Shown here: positions 33,611-44,660 of the stretch, in pieces
Numbering within the stretch: position 1 is the stretch's first letter
How the letters are laid out: every line of letters starts with the position of its first letter
NCBI GenBank assembly: GCA_049999805.1
Contig: JBNGIO010006279.1
Location: 1-62,532, forward strand
Direction: 5' to 3'
DNA length: 62,532 nt
From: Folioceros fuciformis
Lineage: Eukaryota > Anthocerotophyta > Anthocerotopsida > Anthocerotales
Made by a program: the position numbers and the translations under genes
The notes under the pieces: model-generated
What the model was told of the DNA's origin: nothing
The model's input: only the letters and a program-made list of their open reading frames with translations
The model's database searches: none

Positions 33611-34505
33611 AAGCAGCAAGCCCACGGAAGTGTATGGATTGGATTTTGCATCAACTGATGAATGAGATAGGATGCGAATTACTAGTACCTTGATTTCACC
33701 AAAGCTGGGGATACAATCTAAATTCAAAGCTAGAGAACGTATATGAACATGTTTTGTCTAAAGTGAGAACCATCCAAGATGCAACTATCAAATTCCTGAT
33801 AGACCTCGGGTCGACTATTGCATATTGCATGTCCTCTGAAGATAGCAAGAGGATATATGTTATTGAGGCACCACACTCACTGTAGGAATTTTGTAGTTGT
33901 GGGATGAGGCAAAAAGGTTTCTTTGCAAACATGTTGTGAAGGTGCAACAGTTTTGTGGTATATTTGAACATACATATTTATACATATTGCACCCTTGCAT
34001 GGTGTACTAATGGATATCATACAGGAGCGGAGAAAGGAGACAACGCATTATCTAACCTCCATGTTGTTGTGCAAATGATGTGTAAAAAATGCATAATTTG
34101 CAAGATTTGATGTGGCAAAGCACGAATTGTACTATGACACCTAGTTTGAGGTACCTAAGAAACTTGGAGGAGTTCAAGTTGAAAAGACGTCTAGACCTGG
34201 ATGTATGATTATTTCAAGCATTGTGGAAGCCAACCCTGCTATTTTATTTGATGTCTATGCAATAATGGATTATTCTTCCATTTTTGCACAAACGTATTAT
34301 CCCTAAACTCTAATACGATGTTATGCTCACGGCCAAGGAAGAAGAAAGGCACTTGACAGTTGTAGAAGGAACTACTATGTCATGACACTTGTAGTGGTTT
34401 TGTTTAAATTGCTAGTTAGGGGAGGAGGGTGTTCAACCCTCTTTGTTGTTTTAGATTTTGGTTGCTAGGAGTAAGTGAATGGTTTGCTTTTTGTTGTTGA
34501 GTGTA
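33611..34505. other. Unassigned AT-rich region
   Basis: No coding frame with recognisable content, no RNA gene and no clear repeat is visible. Confidence 0.35.
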
Positions 34506-34840
34506 AGTGAGTGGTTGTGTTTTTTGGTGTTCCATCAAGCTATCTTTGGTGTTTAGTCAAGTTGTCTTTTTTAGTGTTGAGCCAGGCTATCTTTTTGATG
34601 TTGAGGTGGGGTGTGTTTTTGGTGTTGAGTCGAGCTCTCTTTTTGGTGTTGAGTAGGGCTCTCTTTTTGGTGTTGAGCTAGGCTATCTTCGGCATTGAGG
34701 AAGGTTATCTTCGGTGTTGAGGAAGGCTATCTTCGATGTTGAGCTAGGCTATCTTCGGTGTGGAGCCAGGTTCTGTTTGGTGTTTGGCCAGGCTCTGTTT
34801 GGTGTTCGGCCAAGATCTGTTTCGTGTTCAGGGTTGTTTT
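34506..34840. repeat. Degenerate minisatellite, about 30-bp unit
   Basis: Roughly eleven degenerate units follow the pattern TTGGTGTTGAG..AGGCTATC with a period near 30 bp; spacing varies by a few bases. The right-hand units drift to TTCGGTGTTGAGGAAGGCTA and TTTGGTGTTTGGCCAGGCTC. Confidence 0.8.
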
Positions 34841-35117
34841 TTGTTTTTTTGTCTTGCTTAAGCCTAAGTTCGGCCAAAGCTTCGAAAGTTGCACACGCTG
34901 CTAACAATAATCGTACAATGGACAAAGAGTAAAACTTAGACTATGCTTCATGCTAGAAGAATACACTACTAAATAATGGAAGGTAGAAGAATGGCAACTA
35001 CTGCTTGTAGCCAACCCAATCCTCAAAATAATGCAATGCAGAAGAATGACAACTCTTGCTCTCTAGCCAACCCAATCCCCAATCCCGTAATGCTCGCTCC
35101 CCTGCCAAAGCCCTTGT

Positions 35118-35200
35118 CATCCCCCAACCTCCCTGTAAATGCCATCCCCCAACCTCCCTGTAATGTCATCCCTCAACCTCCCTGTAAATGTCATCCCCCA
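35118..35200. repeat. 25-bp minisatellite running into a gap
   Basis: Units of CATCCCCCAACCTCCCTGTA plus 4-5 bases repeat about 3.4 times and are cut off by the N run, so the true array is probably longer. Confidence 0.85.
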
Positions 35201-35300
35201 NNNNNNNNNNNNNNNNNNNNNNNNNNNNNNNNNNNNNNNNNNNNNNNNNNNNNNNNNNNNNNNNNNNNNNNNNNNNNNNNNNNNNNNNNNNNNNNNNNNN
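35201..35300. other. Assembly gap, 100 N
   Basis: 100 N, bounded on the left by a 25-bp minisatellite and on the right by a dispersed repeat, both likely reasons for the break. Confidence 0.99.
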
Positions 35301-35430
35301 ACTAATCTGTGATGATATTGCTGAAAAGCTTACTATTGTATATTTTTTACACAAATATTTTCTTTTTATGTTCTGGAAACAATTTCTTCACAAGCGCACG
35401 AGTAATATGAAGGATGTTAGTGACCTTCGA
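35301..35430. repeat. Dispersed repeat, copy B
   Basis: Diverged copy of the sequence at 25010-25155. Shared blocks include TGATATTGCT.AAAAG and TTTTTATGTTCTGGAAACAA (copy A: TTTTCATGTTCTAGAAATAA). Confidence 0.65.
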
Positions 35431-35627
35431 TGCGTCTACAAATGGTTGTTTAAAGGGCGAATCATTCCAAGTTTAGTCTTTTTTTTTTTCTTTCTTCTTT
35501 CAATGTTCCTAGTACTTTGAATTTAAATTCAAAGTATTAGGAACTTCATTAGCATGCTGAAACCAGCCGGTGCACACAAGTATGCAACAAGAACCAGTTG
35601 GCCCTTGCGTACAACAAGAGCTCGCTG

Positions 35628-35825
35628 GCATGAACAATTGCTAGCTAAAAAGTGCCACCAATAGCTCACTAGGACGAACAACTGCTAGCTAAAAAGTGCC
35701 ATGAATAGCACATTAGTATGAATAACTCCTAGCTAAAAAATGCCACTAATAGCTCACTAGCATGAACAACTCCTAACTTAAAAGTGCTACTAATAGCTCA
35801 TGAGCATGAACAACTCCTAGCTAGG
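35628..35825. repeat. 44-bp tandem array, about 4.5 units
   Basis: Units start GCATGAACAA and contain CTAGCTAAAAAGTGCCAC and AATAGCTCACTA, repeating at 44 bp with a few substitutions each. Confidence 0.9.
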
Positions 35826-35834
35826 AGCTGGCTA

Positions 35835-36101
35835 CCCTATGCAATGGCACCCCAAGGATTGGTTAGTGTGTGCCCTATTCAATGCCACTCTAAGAATTGG
35901 TAGGTGTGTGCCCTATGCAATGGCAACCCAAGAATTGATTGGTGTGTGCCCAATGCAATGGCACCCCAAGGATTGGTTAGTGTGTGCTCTATTCAATGCC
36001 ACCCTAAAGAATTGGTTGGTGTGTGCCCTATGCAATGGCACCCTAGGAATTGGCTGGTGTGTGCCTAATGCAATGGCACCCCAAGCATTGGTTGGTGTGT
36101 A
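35835..36101. repeat. 38-bp tandem array, 7 units
   Basis: Units of CCCTATGCAATGGCACCCCA followed by AGGATTGGTTAGTGTGTG repeat about seven times. The 109-codon frame across it is a by-product of the repeat and should not be called a gene. Confidence 0.9.
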
Positions 36102-36755
36102 TCAACCAACTCCAAATATACACATGCTTACCAACACAAAAGACCCACATGGTTACCAACTCTAAATACACATACATGCTTAGCTAAAAAAAAATCTTGT
36201 TTCTAAGAGGTTGGCACGTGTAAGGGCAGGCCACTCCCTCTATAACTTTCTAATATTTTTCTAATATTTTACTATAATTTGAGGATTTGTTAATTTCAAA
36301 GATTGTTTTATCATGTTCTATCCTTGTTGTGCACCTTTGTAGTTTGAATATGAGCCAATGTTTACTAGTCCTCATCTTTCTCCTCATGATCTTGAAGAAG
36401 GGAAAGGTTTTATTTATTTTATAAAGACGAGAGGGGAAAAAGAGGGAGATAGATCATGATCGGAACACTAGGTCTAACCCCCTTCAAGCCTAGTGACTAC
36501 CAATAGCACTTAAAATATCATGGTCTGGAAGTAGAAAGGGTTAACTTACCACTAGAATTGTTAACAGCTTGCACTTAAAAAGCAGTAGAAACCTTTGTCG
36601 TATCTTGCTTCTTGAGATGTTTGGCTTAGACTCAACTCCAAGTGCTGATGATGTGTATCTCTTTCTAGCATACCATATGGATCGAGAGCATGAGAGCTTG
36701 AACAAATTTTTGTTTGAAATTATGAGAAAAAAAATAATAAAAATCCAAGAGCAAG
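36102..36755. other. Unassigned region
   Basis: AT rich; contains a short frame at about 36569-36760 (MFGLDSTPSADDVYLFLAYH) that I cannot assign and that has no supporting context. Confidence 0.3.
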
Positions 36756-37159
36756 AGTAATTTTAAGACAAACGGTTGAAAAAGCTTTTTCCTCATTAGA
36801 ATGTTTAGTATCTTTTATGAAATTCTTAGCAGTTCTATTCACTAGAATTTTGAGGTTTATGAGGTTTAGTATGCTGGATAGATCTACGATTGACCTTGGT
36901 ACATGAAAACCCTTGAATCAAGAAACATTTAAAATCGAGTATATTTATATTTATTTAAAAGAAGCTCTTAAACTCTGTGAAATGGTCATTTTCTTTTAAA
37001 TTATTCAGCATAGAAAAAAAACTCTCTAAGCAGAAGACGGTACGAGGAGAAACCCTTTATTACACAGCTGTTAAATGTACATGATTTTTGGAAGCCGCAT
37101 AATTGGTAGTAAACAAACTTCAGGATCTGGATATCAAAGCTTCGCGGATTCGGAGAGCT

Positions 37160-38638
37160 CTATGGTTGGGCATCTTTGTTTGGCTTGAAAGTGATAAGCC
37201 CAACCAATGGCGCTCTAGGCATGTCGCTGGTTGGGATCTCTCCCAACCATTCCCAAAACCCATGGATATAGTCGAACATCACTATGTTTGGAGAAGAGGT
37301 GATCTCACCTTGGGTGAAGTAGATAGCGCGTTCATCAGCATCCAGAACGCTGGAGTCTTTGCAGAACCGAGCGTAGAAGGATCTGGATGTGCGCAGGTTA
37401 CGTAAGAGCTCATCTGGCATATCCGACATCCGTTCCCATCTCGGCTGCTGGTGCTGGGTGTCCAAATTATGCCCTACCAACTCCAAAACTCGCAAGAAAC
37501 TGATGTTCGGTTTACCAGCTGAGTCCGTCTTATACACTCTTTTGCTGCGTCCGAGGGCCAGCGGTCTCCCATGTAAGTCCGTTATCTGTACAATTTGGCT
37601 GCCTGTGACCGTCACGATCCCCCTTTCACCAAGTATGTCCGATATCCATATTCTTTCGCTGCGTGTTCTGGCCGTCGGCGTAGCAACTAAGTCCGTCACC
37701 AGTTTTCTTTCGCTGCCTTTGACAACTACGAAGATCCTATCGCCACACCCAGCCAGCGTCATGCTTAAAAACTGGCCTTCAATGTCCAGATTTTCAGAGG
37801 AAATTTCATGAATGAAGGTCCACTCCTGAGCCTCAACATCGAATCTCCAGATGTACATGCTGGCGTTACCAACAATTGTCGTGGTTCTGCCTCTGAAGAG
37901 GCAGTATAATTTTCCTCCCGAGCAACACTTCCTGATGCTTAGAATACAGTTCCGCCTCGGGTTTACCAGTGTAGGCCAAGAATTGCACGTCCTCCATTCT
38001 CCCCACCTAGAACGAAAAATGACCATCCTCGGAGTCACGATCCCGATGAAGAGCAGAATGCTGTATTCTTGGGCTGCGTTGCGGTCGTCCTCCGACTGAA
38101 CCATCTTCAGTAGTTTCAGTTGTGAATCATTCTCTTCCCAAAAGGGCAATCTTCGTTTTGTATGTGGCGACAGCGGGTTAACCACCTCCACGTAATGCCG
38201 GTACCGTTGGAACCTGTTTCTCCCTAAAACCCGCACACATCTCCACAAAACCAAAAGCCCGTTATTCCCTGCTTCCAACAGGTCGTACCCGTCCCATGGA
38301 CCAACAGCAGGCCACGTTGGTACACGCTGTCGCAACCATCTTGTGTAGAGAGGATTGTGGATTTGTAGAATGTCATTACTACCATAAACATGTCCTGCTC
38401 TTACTGTCCTCAAAACTATCGCAGGCAAGAAACTGGAATACTTAACCAAGCAGGTACCAGTCGTCCGCACTTTACACGAGCTACATGCCTCTCGCCAACG
38501 CTTACACACCAGTTCTGCGGATAGGAGGTGGGAATAGCGCAAACACGGTAGAATGTGTTCCGAGAAAACATCGAATATCCCGTTATTCAAATCTTGCAAG
38601 CAATTCTTCTCCACCAACTCGCCCCCACCATCCATCAT
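37160..38638 (-). CDS. F-box protein, copy 3
   Basis: An intact 492-residue frame starting MMDGGGELVEKNCLQDLNNG, with the F-box-like segment LPCLRYSHLLSAELVCKRW and the same collinear C-terminal region as copies 1 and 2, ending LITFKPNKDAQP. It shares VKYSS.L.A..LRTVRAG with copy 2 but resembles copy 1 at places such as VPTWPAVGPWDGYDLLEAGN, so the family history may include gene conversion. Role inferred as an SCF substrate adaptor; no target can be named. Confidence 0.8.
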   Translation of the reverse strand: MMDGGGELVEKNCLQDLNNGIFDVFSEHILPCLRYSHLLSAELVCKRWREACSSCKVRTTGTCLVKYSSFLPAIVLRTVRAGHVYGSNDILQIHNPLYTRWLRQRVPTWPAVGPWDGYDLLEAGNNGLLVLWRCVRVLGRNRFQRYRHYVEVVNPLSPHTKRRLPFWEENDSQLKLLKMVQSEDDRNAAQEYSILLFIGIVTPRMVIFRSRWGEWRTCNSWPTLVNPRRNCILSIRKCCSGGKLYCLFRGRTTTIVGNASMYIWRFDVEAQEWTFIHEISSENLDIEGQFLSMTLAGCGDRIFVVVKGSERKLVTDLVATPTARTRSERIWISDILGERGIVTVTGSQIVQITDLHGRPLALGRSKRVYKTDSAGKPNISFLRVLELVGHNLDTQHQQPRWERMSDMPDELLRNLRTSRSFYARFCKDSSVLDADERAIYFTQGEITSSPNIVMFDYIHGFWEWLGEIPTSDMPRAPLVGLITFKPNKDAQP

Positions 38639-39453
38639 GCCGGTGCACGCTGAAAATGTCGGCAGACCGTATCAAGTTGTAACAAACCCTTTTCTCTGTC
38701 TGCCGAGGACCTTCTGCAGGCAGAGCACAGTGTTACATACATCTCTCGATCTCGATTCTCCTGGAGAATCGAGATCGGGCAGGGGAATGGACAGGCAAAG
38801 TATCCGTTCCAGCCGTGGTTGCTTTGGCGTTCCACCTCCTTCAGGGTGAGATTCCCATCAGGTGACACTGAAGGCAGTCAGCATGTATTTTGCACGTGTG
38901 TGTGAGAAATATCAGCAGCACGCTTCAGGCCACCCGACTTGTCGTTCCAGGATAATAGTGATCGAGGAGTGGAAACGACACGCAAAATGTCTTTCCCAGC
39001 CTCGGTTTCTTCGGCGTTCCACCTTCCGGAATATTTCCGTATCCCGGCTTATCCCACCGCCTCTGAGGACGGGGCGAGGCGGGGCGGATCATGAAGATCG
39101 ATGTCGCACCAAGAACTGTGCTGATTAGACGCAAGGCCATAGCATCTGTTATCTGCTCTACATGTTGCGTTCCAGTCACCTTTAAAAGGGGAAGGCAATA
39201 GGCAGTAAAAGCTCCCTTATTATCCATCTTGAGGTGGCATTGATAACTGATCATTGCCCGACGTCGTCTGTGATCACTGAAGCCACCCAAGCCTGCATTA
39301 GATGCTGATTTCCTTTCCTGCTCGGCTCTGATTCAGCACACTGTCAGTCGCTTGTTCATGAGTTCTTGAAATGACTCACTACCAATCTGGATTTGGCTGT
39401 AGACTCTAAGGCGTTCTAAGGCTGTAGACACTGTTTTCAAGAAAAGCTAGCAT

Positions 39454-39640
39454 AGTTGGGAGGCAGTTGTTCTGGCGGAGGGAACTCTGTGACAAGAAAA
39501 CGCTCTGGACATCGTCTCCAGAACAAAAAGCCTGTGCTTCATGGCATAGTTGGCAAGCATTTGTTTTGGTGAAGGGAACTGGGAGACAAGAAAACGTTGT
39601 GGACATCGTCTCCAGAACAAAAGGCCTGTGCTTCAGGGGA
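39454..39640. repeat. 94-bp tandem array, 2 units (block 3)
   Basis: Units start at 39454 and 39548, again 94 bp apart, with the same internal CTCTGGACATCGTCTCCAGA segment as in block 2. Confidence 0.9.
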
Positions 39641-40319
39641 CCTCAACTGACACCCCAGCAGAGTAACTGTGTCTGTCTCTGCCATCGCGTTCATCCATGT
39701 CAACACTGAAACGCATTCCAGTCGCACAGTCGTGTCATTTTCCAGTCGCGTAGCGGGTAGTATGAACACCTTATGGTCAAACTGCAAGCGAAAGCCGGGG
39801 CCAACAACAAAGCCAGAGCGCAAGACAAAGTCTGAAGGTCCTGTGAGTTAGATGGTGCATTTGATACGCCCGTATTTTGTCACGGAACAAACGATGGATG
39901 TCCAGGTTCAGATTTGCGAGTGTTTTTGTGTCGTCATTAGTTACTTACTCAGTTATCAAATTCCAAGGAGGTTTTTTTTTTCTTGGATATGATTGTTTTT
40001 GTCATGCACTTTTTTCTTTTGCGCTGCACCTTTTTTGGGGTTTGTCTAATATAATTTATGACTATTTTTGAGATTTTTTTTTTATGAGGATGTTTCAAGG
40101 CTTTATACACTAGCGGCTGCTATGGCAAGGGGCAAAGTTCTCTATCAAATCTCTTAATCCCTAACCCTTAAAGCCTACCTCAATAATGCACCTTATTGCT
40201 ATTGGGAAGGTATTTCCATACCTATCAGCCGAAGTATTGCAATTCAACTTCGGGAGCACTTCTAAGCATATCTTATACCTCACCAATTTAGGATTGCTAC
40301 CCTAGGTGGTGTGAATTTG

Positions 40320-42080
40320 CCGCCCTAAACATCTAGGTGGCCCTCGAGTTCCATCCTCATTGGATAGCTTTGCAAGTTGATATTGAGAATGCTTTCAACA
40401 TCCTCTCTAGGGTCGCCATCTTCTTAGAGCTTAAGAGTATAGGAGGTCAATTGGCAAGTCTTATCCCTTTCGTTCGCTCCTTCTATGGCTCGTCATCCAA
40501 GCTCTACTACCAACACAGCTCGATTATTGAGATCTCAGTTTTTAATTCAGCAACACGCACAAAGTAAGGGGATTCGCTGGGGAGTGCTCTTTTTGCAATG
40601 AGACATTTTCTAGCGTTGTCTTCTTTTGCCTTGGCATTTCAAGAATGTCTTTTCCCATATGTGGCTGATGACATGCATATTCTTAGGCAAGGAGTTACGG
40701 TCAAAGCAGCATTTTATTTCTTCTGGTTAGAGCTCTCCAAGATGGGGTTGAGGGTTAAGCTGTCCAAATGCAGGGTTTGGTCCTCTTCAGGCATTACTTC
40801 CTCCCTTCAATATTCAAGGATGGGGAGGGGGGGAGTATCACCACCTCATAGGGACTTCGAGTCTTAGGTGTTCCTGTGGGACCTCTTAAATTTGTTCATA
40901 GGTTTGTGGATGCAGCATTGGATGAAGACTTGGCTCATATCATGGACCTCTCATAAATCAGTGACCCTTAAATTGTAATTGGTATTCTATCTTCCTGTTT
41001 TGCACGGCGACCAAGTTATCTCATTAAAACTATTGCGCCTTCTCAAGTTTTCTTATCAAGTCTCAGGAAGTTTGACAATCAAGTTATGCATGCTCTTGCA
41101 GACATTATAGGTCCCGGCACCTTCGACTGTGTCATTGGTGATTTAGCTCAGAAGCAGCCTTCCTTGCCGGTCAGCGTTGGAGTGGTTGGCCTTTTGGCCA
41201 TGGAGGCATCTGCCCTAGCTGCCTTTCTCAATAATTGGGCCCTCTCGACTTCAATTTTGGCCCCTCGTTTTTTGCTACAAGATTCCCCTTAAGCGTTGAG
41301 GAGGGCATTATCCCTTTATAGGTATCTCTTAGGCAAGCGAGGGATTCTTTACCTTTGGAGGCTCGTGAGGTTGTACCTCCTTTTCTAAAGAAGGGTTGAG
41401 GGGTCTCCATGCTTCCCTCCTAGAAAAGCAATATGGTCAAGCACTAAGAGCCTTTCTTTCAGATTCATCATCCTTAGGTCTTCTCGGGCTCGTATTTGCT
41501 CTTGTTCAAGTAAAGGAGCGAAATCTTGGCCTTTGGCTTGGCCTTGGATCCAAGTGTTTCGAATCGCACCAGCAACTTTTGCCACGACGATGAGATTTTG
41601 CTTAGGTTTGGCCCACCACTTGGCCTTTTCTCTCTCTACAAGCAGTTGTGGGGTTGCCATTGTTGATACAAGGTCTCATTTGGCACGTTGTCCCATTTAG
41701 GGGCTCCGCATTGCCACCCATGATGCACTTCGAGATGTCATGTTCTCAATGGCTAGGGAGTGTGGGTTTCTTCCATACATGGAGCGTCCACATACTTTGC
41801 GCAATGGGATTTCACTTAGAGCCGTGTTTTTTTCACTAGGGGACAATAGGTTTGTGTCACTGATGTGGTTGTTACAAATCCCACTTGGGATTCAATCTAC
41901 GAACACGTTATCATCAACCCCTCTAGATGGGCGGCGGAGGGTTGTGCAAGCACCAAAATCCATAAATATTCTCTCCTGCAAGATGAGCATACTTTCATCT
42001 CCTTGCTCTTGAGACTCATGGAGATATGAGCAAGGGCTTTTCAAGGTTCAACAAGGAGTGTGTCAAGGTTTATCAGACTC
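40320..42080 (+). pseudogene. Non-LTR-type reverse transcriptase remnant
   Basis: Fragments in several frames follow an RT: LQVDIENAFNILSRVAIFLE (40370), LIPFVRSFYGSSSKLYY, a QGDPLG-like GDSLGSALFAMRHF (40565), the catalytic loop YVADDMHIL (40655), then MGLRVKLSKCRVWSS. After more decay come HDALRDVMFSMAREC (41722) and a C-terminal part (GDNRFVSLMWLLQI). This order matches an RT family widespread in seed-free plant genomes, with A-D-D at the active site. Stops and frameshifts every few hundred bases show that it is dead. Its 3' end abuts the copia insertion. Confidence 0.75.
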
Positions 42081-42106
42081 ATAGAAATGGTGTTCTCCCT
42101 CTTTCT

Positions 42107-42321
42107 TATAGGAATTCTGATAAACATCACCTGTTAGGCATTCTGTTAGACTGAAAGGAATGAACGCACCTTGCTGAAGAGTTGTGTCCCTTGAACTCCT
42201 ACAAGCACAAGCCTTCACACGAACGGCCTAAGTGTTGAGATATAGATGTGACACACTACTGAATACTATTATTTGTTCCGATCACTCCAATGATCGTGCA
42301 TGCGCTCATCCGCTTTTTATA
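42107..42321 (+). repeat. 5' LTR of the copia element
   Basis: Starts TATAGGAATTCTG and ends CTTTTTATA instead of TG...CA. The target duplication on its left side and the primer-binding site on its right side fix both ends independently of terminal motif. Confidence 0.9.
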
Positions 42322-42334
42322 TGGTATTAGAGCA
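42322..42334 (+). other. Primer-binding site (initiator-Met tRNA type)
   Basis: TGGTATTAGAGCA directly abuts the 5' LTR. It differs by one transition from the usual copia site TGGTATCAGAGC. Confidence 0.85.
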
Positions 42335-42521
42335 GTACCATCGATCCCATAGCCGGGCGTAGAATGCAATGCTACTTGAGACAACTATGGACAAAGGATG
42401 AGTTGCTCAACAAAACGGCAGATGACAATTTTCAATCCGTTGCATCCAAGAGGCTAAATCCTAGGACCCATACCTGCTTTCACCTGTACGTTTGCTTCCC
42501 TTAATCAGGTAGACTTCTGTA

Positions 42522-43549
42522 CGATGGGGTCCTCCTATTCCATCAACAAACTTTTGAATTTCTTTGATGGGTCAAATTACCCCTCTTAGAGCAGGAAGAT
42601 AGAGGTGTTTCTCTTGCGAGAAGACCTCTTTAGTGTCGTTGACGGCATCGAAAAGCGCCCTGCCACTGCAACTGCAACCCCAGGCGGAACAATAAACCAC
42701 ACACCTATGTTAGAACCCTACAACAAGTTAGACAAGGACCTTAAGGACAGAAAAGCTCGTGCAAATCTGATGCTTTACATGAGAGATGCACAGAACGTTG
42801 TGAGGCACCTACCGACTTCCAAGGAGGTCTGGGATTGCCTAAAGAGCAAGTACGTGTTTGACAACGCTGTCAGCAAGGGCTACTTAACAAGAAAGTTCTA
42901 TAATCTTCAAGTGGAGGAGTCAGAACCTGTTGAGCACTTCATAAACACCTTTATGAACCTCAAGGATGCGGTGGAACTCACAGGCACCACAGTGTGTGAC
43001 CATGATGCCTCGGTGCAGATGCTCCAATCTATGCCACCCTCGTGGTCTGCTTTGGTCATAACACAAACTGTCAACCCCAGGCCCCTGGATGAGACAATTG
43101 CGCTGTTTAAGCAAGAAGAGCCGCGCCGCACAGGAGGCGATCCCTCCGTGTCTAAGGGCATAGCCCTTTACAGTACAGGTGCTAGAAGATTTGGCCCCTT
43201 TAGAGGACGTCCTTTGCAAGGCTCCCCTAGTAGAGGGACACCCCTCCTGCAAAACCCTAATGAAAAGCGAAAGCAATGGACTTGCTTCTACTGTAAGTTG
43301 CCTAGTCACCACATATGTGACTGTCACAAGAGGCTTGCGTACATGAAGAATCAATCTTCCAGCAGCGCCACCCATGGTGCCCGCCTCTTCATTGTTTGCG
43401 TGAACATCACCTTGGATTCTTGCACCTGGTTCATCGATTATGGAGCGACCAAGCACATGACTGGGCACAGAGAGTGGTTTGTCTCTTTTCACCCTAACAC
43501 TGTCAGGAGTTATGTGTATCTCGGTGACGATTCCCGGTGTGCAATCTAA
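42522..43549 (+). pseudogene. Copia gag and protease region
   Basis: Begins MGSSYSINKLLNFFDGSNYP and meets a stop after about 22 codons, then stays open from 42605 to 43549. It contains the gag (UBN2-like) core EVWDCLKSKYVFDN and LMNLKDAVELTGT-like helices, a CX2CX4HX4C zinc knuckle (CFYCKLPSHHICDC) and the protease start WFIDYGATKHM. The usual active-site DSGA/DTGA is DYGA here, so the protease would be dead even without the stops. Confidence 0.85.
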
Positions 43550-44660
43550 GGCTCAGGTACTGTGGCTATCACCTTACCCGATGCACAGGTGAGAGAGCTC
43601 CACAATGTATTATTTGTTCCTCATTTGAGCAAGAATCTCGTCTTTGTTGGGTAAGCACTTGAGGCCGGCTTTACCTTTGTGTTTGCCCCTAACAAGTGTG
43701 CTCTTTTTTATCAATCTCACCAACTTGTGGCTCCATACCACAGGTTTGGCAGAGTGTTTGTCTTAGGCACAAGTCCCATTTTTAATGAGCGACATGTCCT
43801 CCAACAGCTAGAGGTGGGTAGTTTGACTCATCCCAATACCTCATTTAGCTCTTCTTTGTCCTCACAATCTAGCGACTTGTGGCATTTCAGGTTAGGGCAT
43901 GTAGGTGCACAGAGGATGAGAGCTTGCTGCAACATGACTACGTGATAGGTTTCCCATTGAAGTCTGTTGTAGACCTTACTTTCTGCCCAAGCTGCGCCTT
44001 GGGAAACAACAGAGGAAGAAATTCCCTATTGGTTCCCATAGAAGTCCTGAACCCCTTGTTCCCAAGGCCCTTCGTAGGAAATTGGATTCTAAGTCTCAAG
44101 AAGGCATCTTACTCGGATATTGTGAGACTGTGAAGGCATACCGTATTTATTTGACGGACTCTCAACGTCTCGTCTTTCCTTGTGACATTATTTTTAATGA
44201 GCAGCCGCTCTTAACCTCTCCTGTCATTGCGAAAGTATCTTCCTCGAGTGATGTATTTTCTCCAGATTCCCCTCATGGGGAGGACTTGAGCTCTAGTGCT
44301 TGGGGGGAGGATGAGTGGGAGCTTTATCACCTAGTCAAGCCCCAGAGCCAACAGTTGTTGCCCAACTGCCAACTCCTCCAGTTGTGCCTGCACTACCTGC
44401 GCCAATTCTTCCAGCTGCAGCTATGCTGCCTCTTGCCCCCTTGCCCATCATGGCTGCTCCTACCACTCCACCAATTGCTCAACCTCCTGACCCCGTTTTT
44501 CTATTCAGCAGTAACACTACTAGTGATCAAGATGAACCTATTTTTCCTTTTCCAGCTAAAGACATTACTTATGCCCCGAACTTGTCTTTACTGGTAGAAG
44601 AGCCTCCTGCGCTTTGGCGTTCCACAAGGCTAAGACAACCAAGCTGGAAAGTCCGAGACC
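43550..44660 (+). pseudogene. Copia pre-integrase and truncated integrase
   Basis: A pre-integrase LWHFRLGHVGAQRM block (43878) is followed by CPSCALGN. At about 44060 the sequence jumps to the C-terminal integrase motif KALRRKLDSKSQEGILLGY, so the catalytic core of roughly 200-250 residues is deleted. After VFPCDIIFNEQ a Pro/Ala-rich linker leads to the RT. Confidence 0.8.

Larger units (their letters stand above)
36756..39943. repeat. Segmental duplication block 3 (contains F-box copy 3)
   Basis: Counterpart of block 2. It keeps the same 3' flank, the F-box gene, and the 5' flank with a two-unit 94-bp array. Relative to block 2 it lacks about 100 bp of 5' flank near 39030 (block 2 has it at 31565-31690). 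Confidence 0.8.

Noticed and set aside
35839-36165. 109-codon frame with repeated MQWHPKDWLVCALFNATL
   Set aside because: It is the translation of a 38-bp minisatellite; repeats are frame dependent and imperfect.
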